This document shows, piece after piece, positions 1-8,466 of a DNA stretch of 40,543 bases; positions within the stretch are counted from its first letter, which is position 1, and each line of letters starts with the position of its first letter. The notes beneath the pieces are model-generated. The model was given only the letters and a program-made list of their open reading frames with translations. It made no database searches and was not told the origin of the DNA. Both the position numbers and the translations under genes were made by a program. The stretch covers positions 1 to 40,543 of the forward strand of contig JACWDU010000003.1 in assembly GCA_014653935.1 (NCBI GenBank), written 5' to 3'. Origin of the DNA: Pelagibacterales bacterium SAG-MED23 (GTDB lineage Bacteria; Pseudomonadota; Alphaproteobacteria; Pelagibacterales; Pelagibacteraceae).

Positions 1-1020
1 GAATTAACAAAACATGGAATTATTTTTTGTTCAATGTCTGAAGCAATACAAAAACACCCTGAGTTAGTGAAAAAATATTTAGGATCAGTAATTCCAATAA
101 CAGATCATTTCTTTGCTACTCTTAATTCTGCAGTGTTTACTGATGGTTCATTTGTATACATTCCAGAGGGAATTAAATGTCCCATGGAACTTTCAACTTA
201 TTTTAGAATAAACGCATCTGAAACTGGACAGTTTGAAAGAACATTAATAATTGCCGACAAAGGTAGTTATGTAAGTTATTTAGAAGGTTGCACAGCTCCA
301 ATGAGAGATGAGAACCAATTACATGCAGCAAATGTAGAATTGATAGCTTTAGATAATGCTGAAATAAAATATTCTACAGTTCAGAATTGGTATCCAGGTG
401 ATGAGAATGGAAAAGGTGGAATATATAATTTCGTAACTAAAAGAGGATTGTGCAAAGGAAAAAATTCTAAAATTTCTTGGACACAAGTTGAGACAGGTTC
501 AGCTATTACTTGGAAATATCCTAGCTGCATCTTAAAAGGTGATAACTCAATTGGTGAGTTTTATTCAATAGCTATTACTAATAACCATCAAAAAGCAGAT
601 ACAGGAACAAAGATGATTCATTTGGGAAAAAATACTAAAAGCAAGATAATTTCAAAAGGTATTAGTGCTGGTTTTTCTGATATGACTTATAGAGGTTTAG
701 TAGACATTAATTCAAAAGCAAAAAATTCGAGTAATTACACACAATGTGACTCTTTATTGATGGGAAATAAATGTGGAGCTCATACAGTTCCTTACATAAA
801 GAATAAAAATTTTGATTCAAATATTGCTCATGAAGCAACAACTTCAAAAATAAGTGAGGAGCAACTACATTACTGTCAACAAAGAGGACTTAACCCAGAA
901 GAAGCAGTTGGTTTAATTGTTAATGGTTTCTGTAAAGAAGTGTTGCAACAGTTGCCTATGGAATTTGCTGTTGAAGCACAAAAATTAGTTGGCATTAGTT
1001 TAGAGGGGAGCGTTGGTTAA
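1..1020 (+). CDS. sufB: Fe-S cluster assembly protein SufB (5' truncated by window edge)
   Basis: SufB is the core scaffold of the SufBC2D complex, on which Fe-S clusters are built in the cytosol. The frame is open from base 1 ([12 protein letters not shown] before the first internal Met at 34), so the N-terminal roughly 140 residues of a usual 480-residue SufB lie outside the window. Visible family features are the beta-helix core ([27 protein letters not shown]) and the conserved C-terminal end ([12 protein letters not shown]). The stop overlaps the sufC start (TAATG), so the two are translationally coupled. The identification is secure. The 5' end and promoter cannot be judged here. Confidence 0.97.
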   Translation, partial: ELTKHGIIFCSMSEAIQKHPELVKKYLGSVIPITDHFFATLNSAVFTDGSFVYIPEGIKCPMELSTYFRINASETGQFERTLIIADKGSYVSYLEGCTAPMRDENQLHAANVELIALDNAEIKYSTVQNWYPGDENGKGGIYNFVTKRGLCKGKNSKISWTQVETGSAITWKYPSCILKGDNSIGEFYSIAITNNHQKADTGTKMIHLGKNTKSKIISKGISAGFSDMTYRGLVDINSKAKNSSNYTQCDSLLMGNKCGAHTVPYIKNKNFDSNIAHEATTSKISEEQLHYCQQRGLNPEEAVGLIVNGFCKEVLQQLPMEFAVEAQKLVGISLEGSVG

Positions 1021-1754
1021 TGCTTAAAATTAATAATTTAAATGCAAATGTTGAAAACAAGTCAATATTGAAGGGTTTTTCTTTAAATATTAATCCTGGT
1101 GAAGTGCATGCAATCATGGGTCCTAATGGATCAGGTAAAAGTACATTATCAAACATTTTATCTGGAAAGAAAGGTTACGATGTATCAGGTGAAATTTTAT
1201 TTGAAAATAAAAATTTATTTGATCTTGAAACAGAGGAAAGGGCACACAAAGGTATATTTCTAGCATTTCAATATCCTTTAGAAATTCCAGGTGTAAATAC
1301 AAACATATTCTTAAAAACATCTTTAAATGCAGTTAGAAAAGCTCGTGGTGAAAAAGAGCTAGATGCAATTGAGTTTTTAAAACTTGTTAAAGAAAAAGCT
1401 AAGGAATTGAAATTTGATGAAGAAAAATTAAATAGACAGTTGAATGTTGGTTTTTCAGGCGGAGAAAAAAAGAAAAATGAAATTTTACAAATGTCTATGT
1501 TAGCCCCTAAGTTATCTATTTTAGATGAGACAGACTCAGGTTTAGATATAGACGCACTGAAAATTGTTGCTGACGGTGTTAACGTGCTTAGAAATAAAAA
1601 CAATTCTTTTTTGATAATTACTCATTATCAAAGATTACTAGACCATATAAAGCCAGACTTCGTTCATGTTTTAATGAATGGAAGGATAATAAAATCTGGT
1701 GGTCCAGAATTAGCATTAGAGTTAGAAAAAAAAGGATATGAAAATTTTAATTAA
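1020..1754 (+). CDS. sufC: Fe-S assembly ATPase SufC
   Basis: ABC-type ATPase of 244 residues that drives conformational change in the SufBCD scaffold; cytosolic, without membrane partners. Walker A is GPNGSGKS (about residue 34), the signature is SGGEKK (about 147), and Walker B with D-loop is LSILDETDSGLD (about 164), where SufC-type ETDSGLD is diagnostic and separates it from transporter ATPases. Length matches the family (about 250). It overlaps sufB by one base and sufD follows directly at 1755, so it is in the middle of one operon. Confidence 0.97.
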   Translation: MLKINNLNANVENKSILKGFSLNINPGEVHAIMGPNGSGKSTLSNILSGKKGYDVSGEILFENKNLFDLETEERAHKGIFLAFQYPLEIPGVNTNIFLKTSLNAVRKARGEKELDAIEFLKLVKEKAKELKFDEEKLNRQLNVGFSGGEKKKNEILQMSMLAPKLSILDETDSGLDIDALKIVADGVNVLRNKNNSFLIITHYQRLLDHIKPDFVHVLMNGRIIKSGGPELALELEKKGYENFN

Positions 1755-3002
1755 ATGACTGAGCAATTACAATTAGATTTTAATAAAATATTAAAGACAT
1801 CAAATATTTCTAAAAAAAATATTGATTCAAAACGAAATCATTTAAAAAAATTTATAGAGAGTGGCTTTCCAAACAGAAAACAAGAAGATTGGAAGTTTTT
1901 AGATATAAGTCAAATTATAAAAAAAAATATTACGAATTTAAGTTTTTTTAATGATTACTCACTATCAAATAAGATTGACTCATCTATTTTTGTTGATGGT
2001 TTAGAACATAATAAAATTATTTTTATAAATGGAAGAATAGAAAAAATAGATTTTAGTTATGAGGAAAAAAATAATATCGAAATTAATGATGAAGTAAACA
2101 CAGAGCTTTCAATTGAAAATAAAAATTCTTTGATTGATTTAAATAATGCGTTCACGAATAAAGTATTTAAAATTATAGTTAAAAAGAATTATTCATTAAA
2201 AAAACCACTGATAATTTATCACACAACAAATGAAAAAATTAAATCAAAAAATATTAATTTGAGGTTAGATTTTGAGTTAGAACAAAATAGCTCATTAAGA
2301 TTAATAGACTTTTTTGCTGACAGCGCAGATAAAAACTTTTCAAATATCTTATATAATTTTGATTTAAAAAGAGACTCAATTCTTAAAAATTATAAACTTG
2401 ATAAGTTTAAAAGTGATAATTTAAAATATTCATTTAACAATATAGATCAAGAGTCCAACAGTGTGTCGGAGACATTTATTTTATCTTCTGGTTCTAACTT
2501 TTTCAAAAATGAAGTAAATTGCAATCTCAAAGGTGATTACTCTTCAGCTTTTGTAAACGGTGTTTTTTCATTGGAAGAAAATCAACAACATGAAATTAGA
2601 ACAATAATTAATCATTTAGTAGAAAATACTAAAAGCTACCAACTCATTAAGGGTGTTCTTGGTAAAAATTCAAAAGCTGCTTACCAAGGAAAGATATTTG
2701 TTAATTCTAAAGCACAAAAAACTGATGGCTATCAGTTAAGTAAAGCAATTTTATTAGATGAAACATCAGAATTTAATGCAAAGCCAGAATTAGAAATATA
2801 TGCTGATGATGTAAAATGTTCTCATGGTTCAGCATCTGGAAGCTTAAACGAAAATTCAATTTTTTACTTAATGTCTAGAGGCTTAAATTATAAACAGTCA
2901 AAAAAACTTTTGATCAATGGTTTTTTATTAGATGTTGTTGAAAAGATTACAGACTCAGAGATTAAAAATTTAATTAAAAATATGATTGGTTTAAAAGAAT
3001 GA
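1755..3002 (+). CDS. sufD: Fe-S cluster assembly protein SufD
   Basis: SufD (415 residues) pairs with SufB in the SufBC2D scaffold and is involved in iron acquisition. The N-terminal third is poorly conserved and Lys/Asn-rich. The C-terminal half carries the SufB/SufD beta-helix with GVLGKNSKAAYQGKIFVN, the conserved CSHGSASGSLNE segment and LMSRGLNYKQSKKLLINGF near the end. The start ATG abuts the sufC stop, and the gene overlaps sufS by four bases (ATGA). The order B-C-D-S is the standard suf order, which distinguishes it from a second SufB. Confidence 0.95.
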   Translation: MTEQLQLDFNKILKTSNISKKNIDSKRNHLKKFIESGFPNRKQEDWKFLDISQIIKKNITNLSFFNDYSLSNKIDSSIFVDGLEHNKIIFINGRIEKIDFSYEEKNNIEINDEVNTELSIENKNSLIDLNNAFTNKVFKIIVKKNYSLKKPLIIYHTTNEKIKSKNINLRLDFELEQNSSLRLIDFFADSADKNFSNILYNFDLKRDSILKNYKLDKFKSDNLKYSFNNIDQESNSVSETFILSSGSNFFKNEVNCNLKGDYSSAFVNGVFSLEENQQHEIRTIINHLVENTKSYQLIKGVLGKNSKAAYQGKIFVNSKAQKTDGYQLSKAILLDETSEFNAKPELEIYADDVKCSHGSASGSLNENSIFYLMSRGLNYKQSKKLLINGFLLDVVEKITDSEIKNLIKNMIGLKE

Positions 3003-4219
3003 ATATAGATAAGATTAAAGAGGAATTTCCAATTTTTGATGAAAAAATTCAAAATAATGATTTAGTTTATTTAGATAGTGCTAATTCATCACAAAAACCA
3101 AGGATTGTTTTAGACAGAATAAATGACTTTTATTCTAAACAATTTTCTAATGTTGGAAGAAGTGTGCATTATTTAGCTGTAGCAGCGACAAATTTATATG
3201 AAAATACAAGATCTTCAGTTCAAAAATATATTAATGCTAAAGATAAAAATGAAATTGTTTTCACTAAAGGGGCCACAGAAGCCTTAAACCTAGTAGCAAA
3301 TACTCTTGGTCAAACCATCATAGAACCAAATGATGAAATTTTGATTACTGAACTAGAACATCACTCAAATTATGTACCTTGGCATTTTTTGAGAAAATCT
3401 AAGAATGTTAATATAAAGTTTGCCGAAATTAATGAGGATGGTGATATCCCAATTGAAAATATAGAAAAAGAAATAACGGATAAAACTAAAGTAATAGCAA
3501 TAACTCACTTGTCTAACGTTACAGGTGCTGTTTTACCAATTAAAGAAATAACTCAATTAGCTCACGCAAAGGGGATAATTGTTGTTGTTGACGGTTGTCA
3601 AGGTGGACCACATTTAAAATTAGACATGCAAGACTTAGATTGTGATTTTTATGCGATTTCATGTCATAAAATGTATGGACCAACAGGACTAGGAGTTTTG
3701 TATGGTAAAAAGAAATGGCTTGAACAACTTCCTCCTTACCAAGGTGGAGGAGGTATGATCAATGAAGTAAAAAAAGATAGAATTTCATATGGAGATCTAC
3801 CTAATAAATATGAAGCAGGAACAATGGCCACAGCACAAGTAATTGGTTTTGATCAATCAATAAAGTTTATAGAAAGTATTGGAATTGAAAATATCATAAA
3901 ACATGAAAAAAAATTAATAGAATATGGTCAAGAAATTTTAAAAAAAAATAATTCTGTTAAGTTGATTGGAAATCCCAAGGAGCGTGGAGGAGTACTATCC
4001 TTTACGATTGAAGGAGTTCATCCACACGATATCGCAACTATTTTAGATGAAACTGGAGTAGCAATTAGAGCAGGCCATCATTGTTGCCAAATACTTCATG
4101 ATAAATTAGAAATACCTGCAAGTGCGAGAGCCTCCTTAGGAGTTTATAATACTAAAGATGATTTAGATAAATTAAATGAAGGAATTAATAATTGTAAAAA
4201 AATTTTTGATTTAAAATGA
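2999..4219 (+). CDS. sufS: Cysteine desulfurase SufS
   Basis: PLP-dependent class V aminotransferase-fold enzyme that takes sulfur from cysteine as a persulfide for Fe-S assembly. At 406 residues it has the family length. The PLP lysine lies in AISCHKMYGPTG, and the active-site cysteine in the SufS/CsdA-type motif RAGHHCCQ near residue 360. It overlaps sufD upstream and sufU downstream by four bases each. No sufE is seen; a SufU-type protein follows instead and is the likely sulfur acceptor, but a sufE could be elsewhere in the genome. Confidence 0.96.
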   Translation: MNIDKIKEEFPIFDEKIQNNDLVYLDSANSSQKPRIVLDRINDFYSKQFSNVGRSVHYLAVAATNLYENTRSSVQKYINAKDKNEIVFTKGATEALNLVANTLGQTIIEPNDEILITELEHHSNYVPWHFLRKSKNVNIKFAEINEDGDIPIENIEKEITDKTKVIAITHLSNVTGAVLPIKEITQLAHAKGIIVVVDGCQGGPHLKLDMQDLDCDFYAISCHKMYGPTGLGVLYGKKKWLEQLPPYQGGGGMINEVKKDRISYGDLPNKYEAGTMATAQVIGFDQSIKFIESIGIENIIKHEKKLIEYGQEILKKNNSVKLIGNPKERGGVLSFTIEGVHPHDIATILDETGVAIRAGHHCCQILHDKLEIPASARASLGVYNTKDDLDKLNEGINNCKKIFDLK

Positions 4220-4680
4220 ACTTAAAAGAATTATATCAAGAACTAATTTTAGAACATGGAAAGAATCCTAGAAATTTAGGAAAGACTAAAAATTTTAATA
4301 AAGAAGCTAAAGGAAATAATCCTTTGTGTGGTGATAATGTGCATGTTTATTTAAAACTTAACGACCAAAGAAAAGTTGAAGATATATCATTTGAAGGAAG
4401 TGGATGTGCTATTTCAATGGCATCAGCTTCAATAATGACCGATTTGATAAAAGGAAAAAGTGATAATGAAGCTAAAGAAATTATTGAAGATTTTTTAGGG
4501 ATGATTAAAGAGAACCCAGAATTAAAAACAAATTTATTAAAAGAAGACGATAAAACTAAATTAATGTGTTTATCAGGAGTAAAACAATATCCAATGAGAG
4601 TTAAATGTGCTACTTTATCATGGCATACTTTAGTTTCAGCAATAGAAACAAATGGAAAAGAAATAAGTACAGAAAGCTAA
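4216..4680 (+). CDS. sufU: SufU/IscU-like Fe-S scaffold or sulfur-transfer protein
   Basis: A 154-residue protein of the NifU N-terminal (IscU/SufU) family. Three conserved cysteines are in NPLCGDNVHV, FEGSGCAISMASAS and LMCLSGVKQYPMRVKC; the spacing between the second and third with an inserted segment is SufU-like rather than IscU-like. SufU of Gram-positives accepts persulfide sulfur from SufS with bound zinc; whether this protein is scaffold or transfer partner cannot be told from sequence. It is coupled to sufS (ATGA overlap) and six bases precede the next start. Confidence 0.92.
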   Translation: MNLKELYQELILEHGKNPRNLGKTKNFNKEAKGNNPLCGDNVHVYLKLNDQRKVEDISFEGSGCAISMASASIMTDLIKGKSDNEAKEIIEDFLGMIKENPELKTNLLKEDDKTKLMCLSGVKQYPMRVKCATLSWHTLVSAIETNGKEISTES

Positions 4681-4685
4681 TTATT

Positions 4686-4982
4686 ATGGAAGTTAAAAAT
4701 AAAATCATTGAAGAAATTAGAAAAATCTATGATCCAGAGTTGCCTGTGAACATCTATGAACTTGGTCTAATTTATGATATAAAAGTAGAAGGCCGAAAAG
4801 CAGAAATTAAAATGACATTAACAACACCAAATTGCCCTGTAGCAGAAAGCTTACCTAAAGAAGTTAAAGAAGGAGCAATGCAAGTAGAAGAAATCGATGA
4901 TGTTGATCTTCAATTAGTTTGGGACCCACCTTGGACAAAAGACATGATGTCAGATTCTGCCAAATTGGAGTTAAATTTATAA
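4686..4982 (+). CDS. sufT: MIP18/DUF59-family protein SufT
   Basis: A 98-residue single-domain DUF59 (MIP18-like) protein, related to SufT and PaaD, which act in Fe-S cluster maturation or transfer to target proteins. The family signature is seen in IYDPELPVNIYELGLIYDI and in MTLTTPNCPVAESLP, with the reactive cysteine in TTPNCP, and WDPPWTKDMMS near the end. The frame is open further upstream to 4605 inside sufU, but the ATG at 4686, six bases after the sufU stop, gives the standard N-terminus. The stop overlaps the next ATG by one base. Confidence 0.9.
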   Translation: MEVKNKIIEEIRKIYDPELPVNIYELGLIYDIKVEGRKAEIKMTLTTPNCPVAESLPKEVKEGAMQVEEIDDVDLQLVWDPPWTKDMMSDSAKLELNL

Positions 4983-5317
4983 TGAATTCTATAATTAAAT
5001 TAAGTGACAATGCCGCATCAAGAATTAAAGAAATAATGTCTGGTGCTGAAAAAAAATCAGTAGGAGTAAGAGTCTCAGTTAAATCTGGAGGTTGTGCAGG
5101 CATGTCTTACGTAATGGAATATTCAAAAGAAGTTAATCCAAATGATGAAGTAATAGAGGACAAAGGAGTAAAAGTTTTTATAGATCCAGCTGCAGTAATG
5201 TATCTTTTGGGTACAGAAATGGATTATAAAAAAGAGGAATTTTCCTCCTCTTTTGTTTTTAATAACCCGAATGAAACTGAGAGATGTGGCTGTGGAGAGT
5301 CGTTTAAAATAGACTAA
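4982..5317 (+). CDS. sufA: A-type Fe-S carrier protein (SufA/IscA/HesB family)
   Basis: A 111-residue A-type carrier that takes clusters from SufBCD to apoproteins. The three conserved cysteines are present: SGGCAGMSY (near residue 39) and the C-terminal CGCGESF. ATG at 4982 is chosen because it overlaps the sufT stop (TAATG) and gives the usual length; the frame is open upstream only inside sufT. It is the last gene of the suf operon. It could equally be named erpA or iscA, since subfamilies cannot be separated reliably by eye. A hairpin with a T-rich tail lies inside its coding region (5230-5260). Confidence 0.92.
   Translation: MNSIIKLSDNAASRIKEIMSGAEKKSVGVRVSVKSGGCAGMSYVMEYSKEVNPNDEVIEDKGVKVFIDPAAVMYLLGTEMDYKKEEFSSSFVFNNPNETERCGCGESFKID
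5230..5260 (+). terminator. Terminator-like hairpin inside the sufA coding sequence
   Basis: Arms AAAAGAGGA (5230-5238) and TCCTCTTTT (5246-5254) are perfectly complementary over 9 bp around a 7-base loop and are followed by GTTTTT. This is the form of an intrinsic terminator, but it lies about 60 bases before the sufA stop. Whether it terminates is not known; the codons involved encode KKEEFSSSFVF. Confidence 0.45.
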
Positions 5318-5383
5318 ACAACAGTATCCCATAAGTTGCATAGCAGTATTGCATAATACGCATAACTAGTATATGATTCTCTT

Positions 5384-5554
5384 ATGAATAAATTTGAATT
5401 TAAAAATCTTGTTAAAAACCTAAAAGATTCTTTAAAGGAAAAAACTTTTTTTAAGGATCTTCGAAAAGAAGTTAATACTGGTGCCAATGGCACTCAGGAT
5501 TACGTTGTTAAAAAAGGTGCTAACAAAGATACAGTTGCTTCCACAAGACAGTAA
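5384..5554 (+). CDS. Small hypothetical protein, 56 residues
   Basis: A short ORF in the gap between sufA and glnA. It starts with ATG (preceded by CTCTT, with no clear ribosome site) and ends exactly one base before the convergent glnA stop. The product is hydrophilic and basic: a Lys-rich N-terminal half that could form an amphipathic helix (FKNLVKNLKDSLKEKTFF), then NTGANGTQDYVVKKGANKD. No signal peptide or membrane segment. I do not recognise the family. Coding is plausible because the ORF fills the gap exactly and its composition (Gly, Asp, Val, Thr in the second half) is not the poly-Lys/Asn/Ile of random AT-rich DNA. Confidence 0.55.
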   Translation: MNKFEFKNLVKNLKDSLKEKTFFKDLRKEVNTGANGTQDYVVKKGANKDTVASTRQ

Positions 5555-6961
5555 TTAACTACTGTAATACATTTCAAACTCTACAGGATGAGGTGCATGT
5601 TCAAACTTATGAATTTCTTCAAATTTAAGTGCTATATAAGCATCAATCTGATCATCAGTAAATACATCACCTTGTGTTAGGAATTCTCTGTCTTTGTCTA
5701 AACTTTCCATTGCTTCTCTTAAAGATCCGCAAACAGTTGGAATAGCTTTTACCTCTTCAGGAGGCAGTTCATATAAATCTTTATCAAAAGATTCACCCGG
5801 ATGAATTTTATTTTTAATTCCATCCAAACCTGCCATCAACATTGCAGCAAAAGTTAAATAAGGGTTACCTGAGGCATCAGGAAATCTTATCTCACATCTA
5901 GCACCTTTTTTACTTAAGGTAATTGGTATACGACAAGATGCAGATCTATTTCTTGCTGAGTAAGCTAATAAAACAGGAGCTTCAAATCCTGGAACTAATC
6001 TTTTGTAACTATTAGTTGTTGAATTAGCAAAAGCATTGATCGCTTTTGCATGTTTTAAAATTCCACCAATGTAGTGTAATGCAGTTTCAGATAGTCCTGC
6101 ATAAGCATCACCAGAAAATACTGGTGTATCACCTTTCCAAATCGATTGGTGAATATGCATTCCTGATCCATTATCACCAGCCACAGGTTTAGGCATGAAA
6201 GTTGCAGTCTTTCCAAAGGAGTGAGTTACCATTTGTACAATATATTTATATAATTGAACGTTATCAGCTTGGTTTACTAAAGTACCAAAGTACATCCCAA
6301 GTTCATGTTGACTTGGAGCAACTTCATGATGGTGTTTTTCAACTTTAATTCCAACCTCTTTTAAATTTTTTAAGTATTCTCCTCTCATATCTTGCTCACT
6401 ATCAACAGGAGGAACTGGGAAATAACCACCTTTTACTGGAGGTCTGTGACCCATATTTCCATTCTCGTATTCTTTACCAGAGTTATATGGACCTTCTTTA
6501 CTATCAATTTTAAAACCACATTCATTCATGTCATTTTTAATTCTAACATCGTCAAAAACAAAAAATTCTGGTTCAGGACCAAAAAATGCTTTATCACCAA
6601 TTCCTGAAGCTTTTAAATACTCTTCGGCTTTTTTTGCTACTCCACGCGGATCTCTTTCATAAGGAGTTTTCTTAACTGCATCTAAAATATCACAAAAGAT
6701 AACTGCAGTATTATGTGAGGTAAAAGGGTCTAAAAAAAACCTTGAAGTATCAGGTTTCAAAATCATATCTGACTCGTTAATAGCTTTCCAACCAGCTATA
6801 GATGAACCATCAAAAAAAACTCCATCATTCAACATATCTTCATCAACTACCGTAGTATCCATAGTTAGGTGTTGAAGCTTACCTCTAGGATCTGTAAATC
6901 TTAGATCAACAAATTCTGCTTCTTTTTCCTTAATAAATTTTAAGACATCGCTAGCACTCAT
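5555..6961 (-). CDS. glnA: Glutamine synthetase, type I
   Basis: Dodecameric cytosolic enzyme making glutamine from glutamate, ammonia and ATP; 468 residues, as in proteobacterial GSI-beta. Seen: the beta-grasp N-terminus ([13 protein letters not shown]), catalytic segments [25 protein letters not shown] and [10 protein letters not shown], and NRSASCRIP. The tyrosine in DLYELPPEE corresponds to the adenylylation site, so control by GlnE/GlnB is likely. A good ribosome site (AAAGGAG) lies seven bases before the ATG. It is transcribed away from ybaK; no glnB neighbour and no recognisable glutamine riboswitch are seen in the 141-base leader. Confidence 0.98.
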   Translation of the reverse strand: MSASDVLKFIKEKEAEFVDLRFTDPRGKLQHLTMDTTVVDEDMLNDGVFFDGSSIAGWKAINESDMILKPDTSRFFLDPFTSHNTAVIFCDILDAVKKTPYERDPRGVAKKAEEYLKASGIGDKAFFGPEPEFFVFDDVRIKNDMNECGFKIDSKEGPYNSGKEYENGNMGHRPPVKGGYFPVPPVDSEQDMRGEYLKNLKEVGIKVEKHHHEVAPSQHELGMYFGTLVNQADNVQLYKYIVQMVTHSFGKTATFMPKPVAGDNGSGMHIHQSIWKGDTPVFSGDAYAGLSETALHYIGGILKHAKAINAFANSTTNSYKRLVPGFEAPVLLAYSARNRSASCRIPITLSKKGARCEIRFPDASGNPYLTFAAMLMAGLDGIKNKIHPGESFDKDLYELPPEEVKAIPTVCGSLREAMESLDKDREFLTQGDVFTDDQIDAYIALKFEEIHKFEHAPHPVEFEMYYSS

Positions 6962-7064
6962 TTATACTCCTTTATAATTCTGATCGTTGTATTACCAAAA
7001 AAAGACTGATAGATAATGTTCTTTTACTTAATATCACCTATGCAATTATCACATAAGTGTATAA

Positions 7065-7076
7065 TTAAACGTTTAA
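7065..7076. promoter_or_regulatory. 12-bp perfect palindrome between glnA and the YbaK-like gene
   Basis: TTAAACGTTTAA is a perfect palindrome in the divergent 141-base intergenic region, 27 bases before the plus-strand start and about 100 bases before glnA. It could be an operator for either gene. In such AT-rich DNA a chance palindrome of this size is possible. Confidence 0.3.
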
Positions 7077-7102
7077 AATAACTAACAATTAAAAGTTGAA
7101 TA

Positions 7103-7582
7103 ATGACTTTATTAGACAAAGAGCCAGTTAAAAGAGTTGAGAGAATTTTAAGAGATTTTGACTCATCAAAAAAAGTTATTGTTTTGGACACTTCTGCAAG
7201 GACGGCTTATGATGCTGCTGCATCTTTAGGTTGTGATATTGGAGCAATTGTTAAAAGCTTACTTTTTAAAACAGAAAATTCTTTTACATTATTTCTAGTT
7301 GCAGGAGATAAAAAAGCTTCACTTAATAAAATAAAAAAAACATTAAATATTAAAGATGCTTCTATGGCCTCCGCTGATGATGTTAAAAATTCTACTGGTT
7401 TTACTATTGGAGGTGTATCACCTATTGGTCATTTAAATAAAGTTGATATTTTTATAGATAATTCCTTAGAAAGATTCACATCTCTTTTTGCAGCTGCTGG
7501 TCACCCTAACTGTGTGTTTAAAATAAATTTTATGGATTTACAAAAAATAACCAATGGATCAGTAAAAGAAATTACAGAATGA
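7103..7582 (+). CDS. YbaK/EbsC-family (ProX-like) aminoacyl-tRNA deacylase
   Basis: A 159-residue single-domain protein of the YbaK/ProRS-editing family, which hydrolyses mischarged aminoacyl-tRNAs in trans. The C-terminal GFTIGGVSPIGH motif (about residue 105) and the conserved lysine in GAIVKSLLFK are characteristic. The N-terminal segment DTSARTAYDAAASLGCD is where the family binds the acyl end. Substrate specificity (Cys-tRNAPro, Ala-tRNAPro or other) cannot be assigned. The stop overlaps the next gene's ATG (ATGA). Confidence 0.85.
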   Translation: MTLLDKEPVKRVERILRDFDSSKKVIVLDTSARTAYDAAASLGCDIGAIVKSLLFKTENSFTLFLVAGDKKASLNKIKKTLNIKDASMASADDVKNSTGFTIGGVSPIGHLNKVDIFIDNSLERFTSLFAAAGHPNCVFKINFMDLQKITNGSVKEITE

Positions 7583-8466
7583 AACAACCAAAGGTATTAG
7601 ATTATTTACTATTAGTTTTACTTGCTTTAATTTGGGCATCTGCTTTTTTTAATATTAAAATTGCAACTTATTCATTTGGACCTGTAACAATTGCTTTCTT
7701 AAGGGTTTTTTTTGGAGCTATACCAGTTTTAATACTCTGTTATTATAAAGATATTAAGATTGAAGCTTTCTCTAAAGATTGGCATTGGTTTGCAATAATA
7801 GGGTTTATTAACTTAGTTGCACCATTTTTTTTAATTGCTTATGGAGTTAAATCTGTTCAAAGTAATCTGGCGGCTATTTTAATGTCAACAACACCTTTGA
7901 GCTCAACTGTATTAGGTCACTTTTATACAAAAAATGAAAAATTCAATTTTATAAAAACTTTTGGAATTTTAATTGGATTTTCAGGAATACTTTATTTGTT
8001 TTCAGATAATCTATTGATTGATAACAATAATTTTTTATCAGCTTTATTGATTCTTCTTGGTTCTACTTGTTATGTAGTTGGAGGTGTTTTAACTTTAAAA
8101 ATAAGTAAAAAAAAAAATGAAAATGTAACTGGATCAATATTAATTTGGGCAGTTATTATTTTAATTCCTTTGATGAGTTTTATTGAACAACCTTGGAATG
8201 TGACACCTAGATTAGACTCTACAATTTCAGTTATATATTTAGGATTAGTTTCAACTGGAATTGCTTGGTTATTGAGATTTAGAATTTTAGTTAATAATGG
8301 TTTAATTTTCCAATCACAAGTTTCATACTTAATTCCTATTTTTGGAACAATTTTAAGTTATATTTTTTTAAAAGAATTAATCACAACCAAAGTATTAATT
8401 TCATTGATAGCAGTTTGTGTTGGCATTTATTTTGTTAGAAAAGCCGACAATAAAAAAATTACTTGA
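7579..8466 (+). CDS. EamA/DMT-family inner-membrane transporter
   Basis: A 295-residue protein with about ten hydrophobic helices arranged as two EamA repeats (roughly residues 8-140 and 150-287), typical of the drug/metabolite transporter superfamily. The first repeat begins LLLVLLALIWASAFFNIKIA, and GVKSVQSNLAAILMSTTPL is the usual helix 3-4 segment. Such proteins mostly export amino acids or small metabolites; the substrate is unknown. It is co-transcribed with the YbaK-like gene (four-base overlap) and its end overlaps the convergent bhmT end by eight bases. Confidence 0.88.
   Translation: MKQPKVLDYLLLVLLALIWASAFFNIKIATYSFGPVTIAFLRVFFGAIPVLILCYYKDIKIEAFSKDWHWFAIIGFINLVAPFFLIAYGVKSVQSNLAAILMSTTPLSSTVLGHFYTKNEKFNFIKTFGILIGFSGILYLFSDNLLIDNNNFLSALLILLGSTCYVVGGVLTLKISKKKNENVTGSILIWAVIILIPLMSFIEQPWNVTPRLDSTISVIYLGLVSTGIAWLLRFRILVNNGLIFQSQVSYLIPIFGTILSYIFLKELITTKVLISLIAVCVGIYFVRKADNKKIT

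Noticed and set aside
1123..1603. Antisense reading frames in sufC and similar overlapping frames elsewhere (for example 12031-12300 and 19839-20054 on the minus strand)
   Set aside because: Low-complexity translations without family resemblance, lying wholly inside well-supported genes.
4605..4685. A longer sufT starting at 4605
   Set aside because: The added 27 residues overlap the conserved end of sufU and do not resemble the DUF59 N-terminus; ATG 4686 gives the family length.
6962..7102. A glutamine riboswitch (glnA RNA motif) before glnA
   Set aside because: I could not find a conserved three-way-junction core by eye in the 141-base leader; only a 12-bp palindrome and the ribosome site are visible.
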